The notes beneath the pieces are model-generated. The model was not told the DNA's origin. It ran no database searches and saw only the letters and a list, made by a program, of their open reading frames with translations. Shown here piece by piece: positions 22,851-35,570 of a DNA stretch of 64,000 nucleotides. Source of the stretch: Halictus rubicundus (lineage: Eukaryota; Arthropoda; Insecta; Hymenoptera; Halictidae); assembly GCF_050948215.1 (NCBI RefSeq), contig NW_027488925.1:62001-126000 (forward strand), written 5' to 3'. The translations under genes and the position numbers were made by a program. Numbering within the stretch: position 1 is the first letter of the stretch; each line of letters begins with the position of its first letter.

Positions 22851-24439
22851 ATCCTATCCTATCCTCTATCCTACGCTATCCTCTATCCTATCCTATCCTC
22901 TATCCTATCCTATCCTCTATCCTATCCTATCCTCTATCCTATCCTATCCTCTATCCTATCCTATCCTCTATCCTATCCTATCCTCTATCCTATCCTATCC
23001 TCTATCCTATCCTATCCTCTATCCTATCCTATCCTCTATCCTATCCTATCTTCTATCCTTTCCTATCCTCTATCCTATCCTCTATCCAATCCTATATCCT
23101 ATCCTATCCTCTATCCTATCCTATCCTATATCATATCCTATCCTCTATCCTATCCTATCGTCTATCCTATCCTATCCTCTATCCTATCAAATCCCCTATC
23201 CTATCCTCTTTCCTATCCTATCCTCTATCCTATCCTACCGTCTATCCAATCTTCTATCCTATCTTATCCTCTATCCTATTCTATCCTCTATCCTATCCTC
23301 TATCCTATCCTATCCTCTATCCTATCCTATCCTCTATCCTATCTTGTCCTATATCCTATCCTATCCTCTATCCTATCCTATCCTCTATCCTATCCTGTCC
23401 TCTATCCTATCCTATCCTCTATCCTCTATCCTATCCTCTATCCTATCCTATCCTCTATCCTATCCTATCCTCTATCCTATCCTATCCTCTATCCTATCCT
23501 ATCCTCTATCCTATCCTATCATCTATCCTATCCTATCCTCTATCCTATCTTGTCCTATATCCTATCCTATCCTCTATCCTATCCTATCCTCTATCCTATT
23601 CTATCCTCTGTCCTATCCTATCCTCTATCCTATCCTATCCTCTATCCTATTATATCCTCTATCCTATCCTCTATCCTATCGTATCCTCTATCCTATCCTA
23701 TCCTCTATCCTACGCTATCCTCTACCCTATCCTATCCTCTATCCTATCCTATCCTCTATCCTATCCTCTATCCTATCGTATCCTCTATCCTATCCTATCC
23801 TCTATCCTATCCTATCCTCTATCCTATCCTATCCTCTATCCTATCCTATCCTCTATCCTATCCTATCCTCTATCCTATCCTATCTTCTATCCTTTCCTAT
23901 CCTCTATCCTATCCTCTATCCAATCCTATATCCTATCCTATCCTCTATCCTATCCTATCCTATATCATATCCTATCCTCTATCCTATCCTATCGTCTATC
24001 CTATCCTATCCTCTATCCTATCAAATCCCCTATCCTATCCTCTTTCCTATCCTATCCTCTATCCTATCCTATCCTCTATCCTATCCTACCGTCTATCCAA
24101 TCTTCTATCCTATCCTATCCTCTATCCTATTCTATCCTCTATCCTATCCTCTATCCTATCCTATCCTCTATCCTATCCTATCCTCTATCCTATCTTGTCC
24201 TATATCCTATCCTATCCTCTATCCTATCCTATCCTCTATCCTATCCTGTCCTCTATCCTATCCTATCCTCTATCCTCTATCCTATCCTCTATCCTATCCT
24301 ATCCTCTATCCTATCCTATCCTCTATCCTATCCTATCCTCTATCCTATCCTATCCTCTATCCTATCCTCTATCCTATCGTATCCTCTATCCTATCCTATC
24401 CTCTATCCTATCCTATCCTCTATCCTACGCTATCCTCTA

Positions 24440-26240
24440 TCCTATCCTATCCTCTATCCTATCCTATCCTGTATCCTATCCAATCCTCTATCCTATCCTG
24501 TATCCTATCCAATCCTCTATCCTATCCTATCATCTACCCTCAATCCTATCCTTTCCTGTATCATATCCAATCCTCTATCCTATCCTGTCCTCTATCCTAT
24601 CCAATCCTCTATCCTATCAAATCCCTATCCTATCCTCTATACTATCCTATCCTCTGTCCTATCTAATCCTCTATCCTATCCTATCCTCTATCCTATCCTA
24701 TCCTCTATCCTATCCTATCCTCTATCCTATCCTCTATCCTATCGTATCCTCTATCCTATCCTATCCTCTATCCTATCCTATCCTCTATCCTATCCTATCC
24801 TCTATCCTATAATATCTTCTATCCTATCCTATCCTCTATCCTATCAAATTCCCTATCCTATCCTCTATCCTATCCTATCCTGTACCCTATCCAATCCTCT
24901 AGCCTATCCTGTATCCTATCCAATCCTCTATCCTATCCTATCATCTATCCTCAATCCTAGCCTTTCCTGTATCATATCCAATCCTCTATCCTATCCTGTC
25001 CTCTATCCTATCCTATCCTCTATCCTATCCTATCCAATCCCGTATCCTATCCTCTATTCTATCCTATCCTGTATCCAATCCTATCCTCAATCCTATCCTT
25101 TCCTGTATCCTATCCTATCCTCTATCCTATCAAATCCTCTGTCCTATCCTATCCTCTATCCTATCCTATCCTCTATCCTATCGTATCCTCTGTTCTATCC
25201 TATCCTCTATCCTACGCTATCCTCTATCCTATCCAATCCTCTATCCTATCCTATCCTCTATCCTATCCTATCATCTATCCTACCCTATCCTCTATCCTAT
25301 CCTGTCCTCTATCCTATCCTATCCTCTATTCTCTATCCTATCCTCTATCCTATCCTATCCTCTATCCTATCCTATCCTCTATCCTATCCTATCCTCTATC
25401 CTATCCTATCCTCCATCCTATCCTATCATCTATCCTATCCTATCCTCTATCCTATCTTGTCCTATATCCTATCCTATCCTCTATCCTATCCTATCCTCTA
25501 TCCTATCCTATCCTCTATCCTATCCTATCCTCTATCCTATCCTATCCTCTATCCTATCCTATCCTCTATCCTATCCTATCTTCTATCCTTTCCTATCCTC
25601 TATCCTATCCTCTATCCAATCCTATATCCTATCCTATCCTCTATCCTATCCTATCCTATATCATATCCTATCCTCTATCCTATCCTATCGTCTATCCTAT
25701 CCTATCCTCTATCCTATCAAATCCCCTATCCTATCCTCTTTCCTATCCTATCCTCTATCCTATCCTATCCTCTATCCTATCCTACCGTCTATCCAATCTT
25801 CTATCCTATCCTATCCTCTATCCTATTCTATCCTCTATCCTATCCTCTATCCTATCCTATCCTCTATCCTATCCTATCCTCTATCCTATCTTGTCCTATA
25901 TCCTATCCTATCCTCTATCCTATCCTATCCTCTATCCTATCCTGTCCTCTATCCTATCCTATCCTCTATCCTCTATCCTATCCTCTATCCTATCCTATCC
26001 TCTATCCTATCCTATCCTCTATCCTATCCTATCCTCTATCCTATCCTATCCTCTATCCTATCCTATCATCTATCCTATCCTATCCTCTATCCTATCTTGT
26101 CCTATATCCTATCCTATCCTCTATCCTATCCTATCCTCTATCCTATTCTATCCTCTGTCCTATCCTATCCTCTATCCTATCCTATCCTCTATCCTATTAT
26201 ATCCTCTATCCTATCCTCTATCCTATCGTATCCTCTATCC
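24440..26240 (+). repeat. 2-kb satellite block, copy 3 of 3
   Basis: ATCCCTATCC at 24621 lies 3,345 bp from copy 2. The CTTGTCC words at 25457, 25891 and 26097 lie 3,420, 3,386 and 3,386 bp from theirs. Length differences come from a few extra or missing monomers, for example near 24.7 kb. Edges are approximate. Confidence 0.72.
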
Positions 26241-29200
26241 TATCCTATCCTCTATCCTACGCTATCCTCTATCCTATCCTATCCTCTATCCTATCCTATC
26301 CTCTATCCTATCCTCTATCCTATCGTATCCTCTATCCTATCCTATCCTCTATCCTATCCTATCCTCTATCCTACGCTATCCTCTATCCTATCTTGTCCTA
26401 TATCCTATCCTATCCTCTATCCTATCCTATCCTCTATCCTATCCTATCCTCTATCCTATCCTATCCTCTATCCTATCCTATCCTCTATCCTATCCTATCC
26501 TCTATCCTATCCTATCTTCTATCCTTTCCTATCCTCTATCCTATCCTCTATCCAATCCTATATCCTATCCTATCCTCTATCCTATCCTATCCTATATCAT
26601 ATCCTATCCTCTATCCTATCCTATCGTCTATCCTATCCTATCCTCTATCCTATCAAATCCCCTATCCTATCCTCTTTCCTATCCTATCCTCTATCCTATC
26701 CTATCCTCTATCCTATCCTACCGTCTATCCAATCTTCTATCCTATCCTATCCTCTATCCTATTCTATCCTCTATCCTATCCTCTATCCTATCCTATCCTC
26801 TATCCTATCCTATCCTCTATCCTATCTTGTCCTATATCCTATCCTATCCTCTATCCTATCCTATCCTCTATCCTATCCTGTCCTCTATCCTATCCTATCC
26901 TCTATCCTCTATCCTATCCTCTATCCTATCCTATCCTCTATCCTATCCTATCCTCTATCCTATCCTATCCTCTATCCTATCCTATCCTCTATCCTATCCT
27001 ATCATCTATCCTATCCTATCCTCTATCCTATCTTGTCCTATATCCTATCCTATCCTCTATCCTATCCTATCCTCTATCCTATTCTATCCTCTGTCCTATC
27101 CTATCCTCTATCCTATCCTATCCTCTATCCTATTCTATCCTCTATCCTATCCTATCCTCTATCCTATCCTATCCTCCATCCTATCAAATCCCCTATCCTA
27201 TCCTCTGCCCTATCCTATCCTCTATCCTATCCTATCCGCTATCGTATCCTATCCTCTATCCTATCCTATCCTCTATCCTATTATATCCTCTATCCTATCC
27301 TCTATCCTATCGTATCCTCTAGCCTATCCTATCCTCTATCCTACGCTATCCTCTATCCTATCCTATCCTCTATCCTATCCTATCCTCTATCCTATCCTAT
27401 CCTCTATCCTATCCTCTATCCTATCGTATCCTCTATCCTATCCTATCCTCTATCCTATCCTATCCTCTATCCTATCCTATCGTCTATCCTATCCTATCCT
27501 CTATCCTATCAAATCCCCTATCCTATCCTCTGTCCTATCCTATCCTCTATCCTATCCTATCCTCTATCCTATCCTATCATCTATGCTCAATCCTATCCTT
27601 TCCTGTATCCTATCCTATCCTCTATCCTATCAAATCCTCTGTCCTATCCTATCCTCTATCCTATCCTATCCTCTATCCTATCCTATCCTCTATCCTATCC
27701 TATCCTCTATCCTATCCTATCCTCTATCCTATCCTATCCTCTATCCTATCCTATCCTCTATCCTATCCTATCCTCTATCCTATCCTATCCTCTATCCTAT
27801 CCTACCGTCTATCCTATCCTCTATCCTATCCTATCCTCTATCCTACTCTATCCTCTATCCTATCCTATCCTCTATCCTATCCTATCCTCTATCCTATCCT
27901 ATCCCCTATCCTATCAAATCCCCTATCCTATCCTCTGCCCTATCCTATCCTCTATCCTATCCTATCCTCTATCCTATCTTGTCCTATATCCTATCCTATC
28001 CTCTATCCTATAATATCCTCTATCCTATCCTATCCTCTGTCCTATCCTATCCTCTATCCTATCCTATCCTCTATCCTACTCTATCCTCTATCCTATCCTA
28101 TCCTCTATCCTATCCTATCCTGTATCCTATCCTATCCCCTATCCTATCAAATCCCCTATCCTATCCTCTGCCCTATCCTATCCTCTATCCTATCCTATCC
28201 GCTATCCTATCCTATCCTCTATCCTATCCTATCCTCTATCCTATTATATCCTCTATCCTATCCTCTATCCTATCCTATCCTCTATCCTATCCTATCCTCC
28301 ATCCTATCAAATCCCCTATCCTATCCTCTGCCCTATCCTATCCTCTATCCTATCCTATCCGCTATCGTATCCTATCCTCTATCCTATCCTATAATCTATC
28401 CTATTATATCCTCTATCCTATCCTCTATCCTATCGTATCCTCTATCCTATCCTATCCTCTATCCTACGCTATCCTCTATCCTATCCTATCCTCTATCCTA
28501 TCCTATCCTCTATCCTATCCTCTATCCTATCGTATCCTCTATCCTATCCTATCCTCTATCCTATCCTATCCTCTATCCTACGCTATCCTCTATCCTATCC
28601 TATCCTCTATCCTATCCTATTATCTATCCTATCCTATCTTCTATCCTATCCTATCCTCTATCCTATCCTATCCTCTATCCTATCCTCTATCCTATCATAT
28701 CCTCTATCCTATCCTACCGTCTATCCTATCCTCTATCCTATCCTATCCTCTATCCTATTCTATCCTCTATCCTATCCTATCCTCTATCCTATTCTATCCT
28801 CTATCCTATCCTATCCTCTATCCTATAAAATCCCCTATCCTATCCTCTGCCCTATCCTATCCTCTATCCTATCCTATCCGCTATCCTATCCTATCTTCTA
28901 TCCTATCCTATCCTCTATCCTATTCTATCCTCTATCCTATCCTCTATCCTATCGTATCCTCTATCCTATCCTATCCTCTATCCTACGCTATCCTCTATCC
29001 TATCCTATCCTCTATCCTATCCTATCCTCTATCCTATCCTATCCTATCCTCTATCCTATCCTATCCTCTATCCTATCCTATCCTCTATCCTATCCTATCC
29101 TCTATCCTATCCTATCCTCTATCCTATCCTATCCTCTATCCTATCCTATCCTCTATCCTATCCTATCCTCTATCCTATCCTATCCTCTATCCTATCCTAT

Positions 29201-30482
29201 CCTCTATCCTATCCTATCCTCTATCCTATCCTATCCTCTATCCTATCAATTCCCCTATGCTATCCTATCCTGTATCCTATCCAATCCTCCATCCTATCCT
29301 ATCATCTATCCTATCCTATCCTCTATCCTATCCTATCCTCTATCCTATCCTATCCTCTATCCTATCCTATACTCCATCCTATCCTATCCTCTATCATATC
29401 CTATCGTCTATCCTATCCTATCCTCTATCCTATCAAATCCCCTATCCTATCCTCTGTCCTATCCTATCCTATCCTCTATCCTATTCTATCCTCTATCCTA
29501 TCCTATCCTCTATCCTATCCTATCCTGTATCCTATCCAATCCTCTATCCTATCCTGTATCCTATCCAATCCTCTATCCTATCCTATCATCTATCCTCAAT
29601 CCTATCCTTTCCTGTATCGTATCCATCCTCTATCCTATCCTGTCCTCTATCCTATCCTATCCTCTATCCTATCCTATCCAATCCCGTATCCTATCCTCTA
29701 TTCTATCCTATCCTATCCACAATCCTATCCTTTCCTGTATCCTATCATGTCCTCTATCCTATCAAATCCTCTGTCCTATCCTATCCTCTATCCTATCGAA
29801 TCGTGTATCCTATCCACTACCCTATCCTATCCTCTATCCTATCCTATCCTCTATCCTATCAAATCCCTATACTATCCTCTATCCTATCCTATCGTCTGTC
29901 CTATCCTATCCTCTATCCTATCCTATCCTCTATCCTATAAAATCCCCTATCCTATCCTCTGCCTAATCCTATCCTCTATCCTATCCTATCCGCTATCCTA
30001 TCCTACCGTCTATCCAATCCTCTATCCTATCCTACCGTCTATCCAATCCTCTATCCTATCCTATCCTCTATCCTATTCTATCCTCTATCCTATCCTCTAT
30101 CCTATCCTCTATCCTATCCTATCCTATATCCTATCCTATCCTATCTTCTATCCTATCCTATCCTCTATCCTATCAATTCCCCTATCCTATCATATCCTCT
30201 ATCCTATCCTATCCTATCCTCTATCCTATCCTATCCTCTATCCTATCAATTCCCCTATCCTATCATATCCTCTATCCTATCCTATCCTATCCTCTATCCT
30301 ATCCTATCCTCTATCCTATCCTATCTTCTATCCTATCCTATCCTCTATCCTTATAATTCCCCTATCCTATCATATCCTCTATCCTATCCTATCCTATCCT
30401 CTATCCTATCCTATCCTCTATCCTTATAATTCCCCTATCCTATCATATCCTCTATCCTATCAAATCCCTATCCTATCCTCTA

Positions 30483-31250
30483 TCCTATCCATTCCTCCAT
30501 AATATCGTACACTCTATCCTATAATTTCATCTATCCGTTCCTATTCTCTATCCTACCCTCTATCATAACCTCTATCCTATCCTGTCCTCTATCCTATCCT
30601 ATCCTCTATCCTATCCTCTATCCTATCCTATCCTCTATCCTATCCTATCCTCTATCCTATCCTGTCCTCTATCCTATCCAATCCTCTATCCTATCAAATC
30701 CCTATCCTATCCTCTATACTATCCTATCCTCTGTCCTATCTAATCCTCTATCCTATCCTATCCTCTATCCTATCCTATCCTCTATCCTATCCTATCCTCT
30801 ATCCAATCCTATCCTCTATCCTATCGCATCCTCTATCCTATCAAATCCCCTATCCTATCCTCTGTCCTATCCTATCCTCTACCCTATCCTATCCTCCACC
30901 CTATCCTATCCTCTATCCTATCCTATCCTCTATCCTATCCTATCCTCTATCCTATCCTCTATCCTATCCTATCCTCTATCCTACTCTATCCTCTATCCTA
31001 TCCTATCCTCTATCCTATCCTATCCTCTATCCTATCAAATCCCCTATCCTATCCTCTGCCCTATCCTATCCTCTATCCTATCCTATCCTCTATCCTATCG
31101 TATCCTCTATCCTATCCTATCCTTTATCCTACGCTATCCTCTATCCTATCCAATCCTCTATCCTATCCTATCCTCTATCCTATCCTATCATCTATCCTAT
31201 CCTATCCTCTATCCTATCCTATCCTCTATCCTTTCCTATCCTCTATCCTA
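30483..31250 (+). repeat. Satellite block, copy 1 (4,331-bp offset)
   Basis: This matches 34814-35570. Both start with an 80-bp diverged segment of the CATAACC subtype and continue through the same words (CCTGTCC, CAAATCCCTATCC, CTCTGTCCTATCTAATCC, CTACTCTATCC). Small differences include one extra 17-bp monomer here and CGCATCC where the other has CGTATCC. Confidence 0.7.
30491..30570 (+). repeat. 80-bp diverged segment, copy 1, CATAACC subtype
   Basis: It runs from ATTCCTCCATAATATCGTAC to the CATAACC end and keeps only a faint TATCC pattern, with CGTACAC, ATAATTTCATC and CCGTTCC as fixed internal marks. It is the most diverged satellite-related sequence in the window and the first copy from the left. 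Confidence 0.85.
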
Positions 31251-34200
31251 TCCTACCTTCTATCCAATCCTCTATCCTATCCTATCCTCTATCCTATTCT
31301 ATCCTCTATCCTATTCTATCCTCTATCCTATCCTATCCTCTATCCTATCCTATCCTCTATCCTATCCTATCCTCTATCCTATCCTATCCTCTATCCTATC
31401 CTATCCTCTATCCTATCCTATCCTCTATCCTATCCTATCCTCTATCCTATCCTATCCTCTATCCTATCCTATCCTCTATCCTATCCTATCCTCTATCCTA
31501 TCCTATCCTCTATCCTATCCTATCCTCTATCCTATCCTATCCACTATCCTATCAATTCCCCTATGCTATCCTATCCTGTATCCTATCCAAACCTCCATCC
31601 TATCCTATTATCTATCCTATCCTATCCTCTATCCTATCCTATCCTCTATCCTATCCTATCCTCTATCCTATCCTATCCTCTATCCTATCCTATCCTCTAT
31701 CCTATCCTATCCTCTATCATATCCTATCGTCTATCCTATCCTATCCTCTATCCTATCAAATCCCCTATCCTATCCTCTGTCCTATCCTATCCTCTATCCT
31801 ATCCTATCCTCTATCCTATCTTATCCTCTATCCTATCCTATCTTCTATGCTTTCCTATCCTCTATCCTATCCTCTATCCAATCCTCTATCCTATCTTATC
31901 CTCTATCCTATCCTATCTTCTATGCTTTCCTATCCTCTATCCTATCCTCTATCCAATCCTCTATCCTATCCTATCCTCTATCCTATCCTATCCTCTATCC
32001 TATCCTATCATCTATCCTATCCTATCCTCTATCCTATCCTATCGTCTATCCTATCCTATCCTCTATCCTATCAAATCCCCTATCCTATCCTCTGTCCTAT
32101 CCTATCCTCTATCCTATCCTATCCTCTATCCTATCCTATCCTATCCTCTATCCTATCCTATCCTCTATCCTATCCTATCCTCTATCCTATCCTATCCTCT
32201 ATCCTATCCTACCGTCTATCCAATCCTCTATCCTATCCTATCCTCTATCCTATTCTATCCTCTATCCTATCCTATCCTCTATCCTATCCTATCCTCTATC
32301 CTATAAAATCCCCTATCCTATCCTCTGCCCTATCCTATCCTCTATCCTATCCTATCAGCTATCCTATCCTATCCTCTATCCTATCCTATCCTCTATCCTA
32401 TTCTACCCTCTATCCTATCCTCTATCCTATCGTATCCTCTATCCTATCCTATCCTCTATCCTACGCTATCCTCTATCCTATCTTATCCTCTGTCCTATCT
32501 AATCCTTTATCCTATCCTATCCTCTATCCTATCCTATCCTCTATCCTATCCTATCCCCTATCCTATCCTATCTTCTATCCTATTCTATCCTCTATCCTAT
32601 CTAATCCCCTATCCTATCCTCTATCCTATCCTATCCTGTATCCTATCCAATCCTCTATCCTATCCTGTATCCTATCCAATCCTCTATCCTATCCTATCAT
32701 TTATCCTCAATCCTATCCTTTCCTGTATCCAATCCTATCCTCTATCCTATCCTATCCTCTATCCTATCCTCTATCCTATCCTATCCTCTATCCTAGCCTA
32801 TCCTCTATCCTATCCTATCCAATCCCCTATCCTATCCTATCCTCTATTTTATCCTATCCTCTATCCTATCAAATCCCCTATCCTATCCTCTATCCTATCC
32901 TATCCTCTATCCTATCGTATCCTCTATCCTATCCTATCCTCTATTCTACGCTATCCTCTATCCTATCCAATCCTCTATCCTATCCTATCCTCTATCCTAT
33001 CCTATCATCTATCCTATCCTATCCTCTATCCTATCCTATCCTCTATCCTATCCTATCCTCTATCCTATCCTACCTTCTATCCAATCCTCTATCCTATCCT
33101 ATCCTCTATCCTATTCTATCCTCTATCCTATTCTATCCTCTATCCTATCCTATCCTCTATCCTATAAAATCCCCTATCCTATCCTCCGCCCTATCCTATC
33201 CTCTATCCTATCCTATCCGCTATCCTATCCTATCCTCTATCCTGTCCTATCCTCTATCCTATTCTATCATCTATCCTATCCTCTATCCTATCGTATCCTC
33301 TATCCTATCCTATCCTCTATCCTACGCTATCCTCTATCCTATCCTATCCTCTATCCTATCCTATCCTCTATCCTATCCTATCCTCTATCCTATCAATTCC
33401 CCTATGCTATCCTATCCTGTATCCTATCCAATCCTCCATCCTATCCTGTCATCTATCCTATCCTATCCTCTATCCTATCCTATCCTCTATCCTATTCTAT
33501 CCTCTATCCTATCCTATCCTCTATCCTATCCTATCCTCTATCATATCCTATCGTCTATCCTATCCTATCCTCTATCCTATCAAATCCCCTATCCTATCCT
33601 CTGTCCTATCCTATCCTCTATCCTATCCTATCCTCTATCCTATCCTATCCTCTATCCTATCCTATCTTCTATGCTTTCCTATCCTCTATCCTATCCTCTA
33701 TCCAATCCTCTATCCTATCCTATCCTCTATCCTATCCTATCCTCTATCCTATCATATCCTCTATCCTATCCTATCCTCTATCCTATCCTATCGTCTATCC
33801 TATCCTATCCTCTATCCTATCAAATCCCCTATCCTATCCTCTGTCCTATCCTATCCTCTATCCTATCCTATCCTCTATCCTATCCTATCCTATCCTCTAT
33901 CCTATCCTATCCTCTATCCTATCCTATCCTCTATCCTATCCTACCGTCTATCCAATCCTCTATCCTATCCTATCCTCTATCCTATTCTATCCTCTATCCT
34001 ATCCTATCCTCTATCCTATCCTATCCTCTATCCTATAAAATCCCCTATCCTATCCTCTGCCCTATCCTATCCTCTATCCTATCCTATCAGCTAACCTATC
34101 CTATCCTCTATCCTATCAATTCCCCTATGCTATCCTATCCTGTATCCTATCCAATCCTCCATCCTATCCTATTATCTATCCTATCCTATCCTCTATCCTA

Positions 34201-34813
34201 TCCTATCCTCTATCCTATCCTATCCTCTATCCTATCCTATCCTCTATCCTATCCTATCCTCTATCCTATCCTATCCTATCCTATCCTCTATCCTATCCTA
34301 TCCTCTATCATATCCTATCGTCTATCCTATCCTATCCTCTATCCTATCAAATCCCCTATCCTATCCTCTGTCCTATCCTATCCTCTATCCTATCCTATCC
34401 TCTATCCTATCCTATCCTATATCATATCCTATCCTCTATCCTATCCTATCGTCTATCCTATCCTATCCTCTATGCTATCAAATCCCCTATCCTATCCTCT
34501 TTCCTATCCTATCCTCTATCCTATCCTATCCTCTATCCTATCCTACCGTCTATCCAATCCTCTATCAAATCCTATCCTCTATCCTATTCTATCCTCTATC
34601 CTATCCTCTATCCTATCCTATCCTCTATCCTATCCTATCCTCTATCCTATCCTATCTTCTATCCTATCCTATCCTCTATCCTTATAATTCCCCAATCCTA
34701 TCATATCCTCTATCCTATCCTATCCTATCCTCTATCCTATCCTATCCTCTATCCTATAATATCTTCTATCCTATCCTATCCTCTATCCTATCAAATCCCT
34801 ATCCTATCCTCTA

Positions 34814-35570
34814 TCCTATCCATTCCTCCATAATATCGTACACTCTATCCTATAATTTCATCTATCCGTTCCTATTCTCTATCCTACCCTCTATCATAAC
34901 CTCTATCCTATCCTGTCCTCTATCCTATCCTATCCTCTATCCTATCCTCTATCCTATCCTATCCTCTATCCTATCCTGTCCTCTATCCTATCCAATCCTC
35001 TATCCTATCAAATCCCTATCCTATCCTCTATACTATCCTATCCTCTGTCCTATCTAATCCTCTATCCTATCCTATCCTCTATCCTATCCTATCCTCTATC
35101 CAATCCTATCCTCTATCCTATCGTATCCTCTATCCTATCAAATCCCCTATCCTATCCTCTGTCAAATCCTATCCTCTATCCTATCCTATCCTCTATCCTA
35201 TCCTATCCTCTATCCTATCCTATCCTCTATACTATCCTCTATCCTATCCTATCCTCTATCCTACTCTATCCTCTATCCTATCCTATCCTCTATCCTATCC
35301 TATACTATCCTCTATCCTATCCTATCCTCTATCCTATCAAATCCCCTATCCTATCCTCTGCCCTATCCTATCCTCTATCCTATCCTATCCTCTATCCTAT
35401 CGTATCCTCTATCCTATCCTATCCTCTATTCTACGCTATCCTCTATCCTATCCAATCCTCTATCCTATCCTATCCTCTATCCTATCCTATCATCTATCCT
35501 ATCCTATCCTCTATCCTATCCTATCCTCTATCCTATCCTATCCTCTATCCTATCCTACCTTCTATCCAAT
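34814..35570 (+). repeat. Satellite block, copy 2 (4,331-bp offset)
   Basis: This is the partner of 30483-31250. Past about 35.57 kb it resembles the segment near 33.1-33.4 kb instead (shared CTCCGCCC at 33183 and 35665, 2,482 bp apart), so the region is a mosaic of blocks. Confidence 0.68.
34822..34901 (+). repeat. 80-bp diverged segment, copy 2, CATAACC subtype
   Basis: Same length and internal marks as the copy at 30491; the only other CATAACC copy. Confidence 0.85.

Larger units (their letters stand above)
13113..27992 (+). repeat. Domain marked by 23 copies of the word CTTGTCCTATATCC
   Basis: The TTG of this word starts at 13113, 13564, 13770, 14049, 18825, 19032, 19311, 19745, 19951, 20596, 22037, 22505, 22711, 23344, 23550, 24195, 25457, 25891, 26097, 26393, 26827, 27033 and 27979. 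I saw none elsewhere in the window. Spacing falls into classes: 206-207, 279 or 296, 434, 451 or 468, and 633 or 645 bp. A complete cycle is about 919-936 bp (18825 to 19745, 13113 to 14049, 25891 to 26827), which defines a local higher-order repeat. Confidence 0.85.
18484..30482 (+). repeat. 17-bp satellite array, central domain
   Basis: This is uninterrupted (TATCC)nTC satellite in the same orientation. It is dominated by the CTTGTCCTATATCC higher-order repeat to about 28.0 kb, then by units with TATAAAATCCCC, CTCTGCCC, CCGCTATCC and TACGCTATCC as in the left domain. A nearly pure run of 17-bp monomers lies at about 29029-29246. No gene, RNA gene or transposon is visible. Confidence 0.96.

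Noticed and set aside
19745..27322. Very long forward reading frames, such as this one of 2,525 codons and dozens of others across the window
   Set aside because: They are a direct arithmetic result of a stop-free 17-bp repeat whose three frames read the same peptide. They overlap one another in all three frames, have no non-repeat domain, and start at chance ATG or TTG variants. None is annotated as a gene.
30491..30570. The 80-bp diverged segment as a tRNA, snRNA or other RNA gene
   Set aside because: I see no cloverleaf, no internal A/B box pair and no terminator. It keeps a faint TATCC rhythm, which fits diverged satellite.
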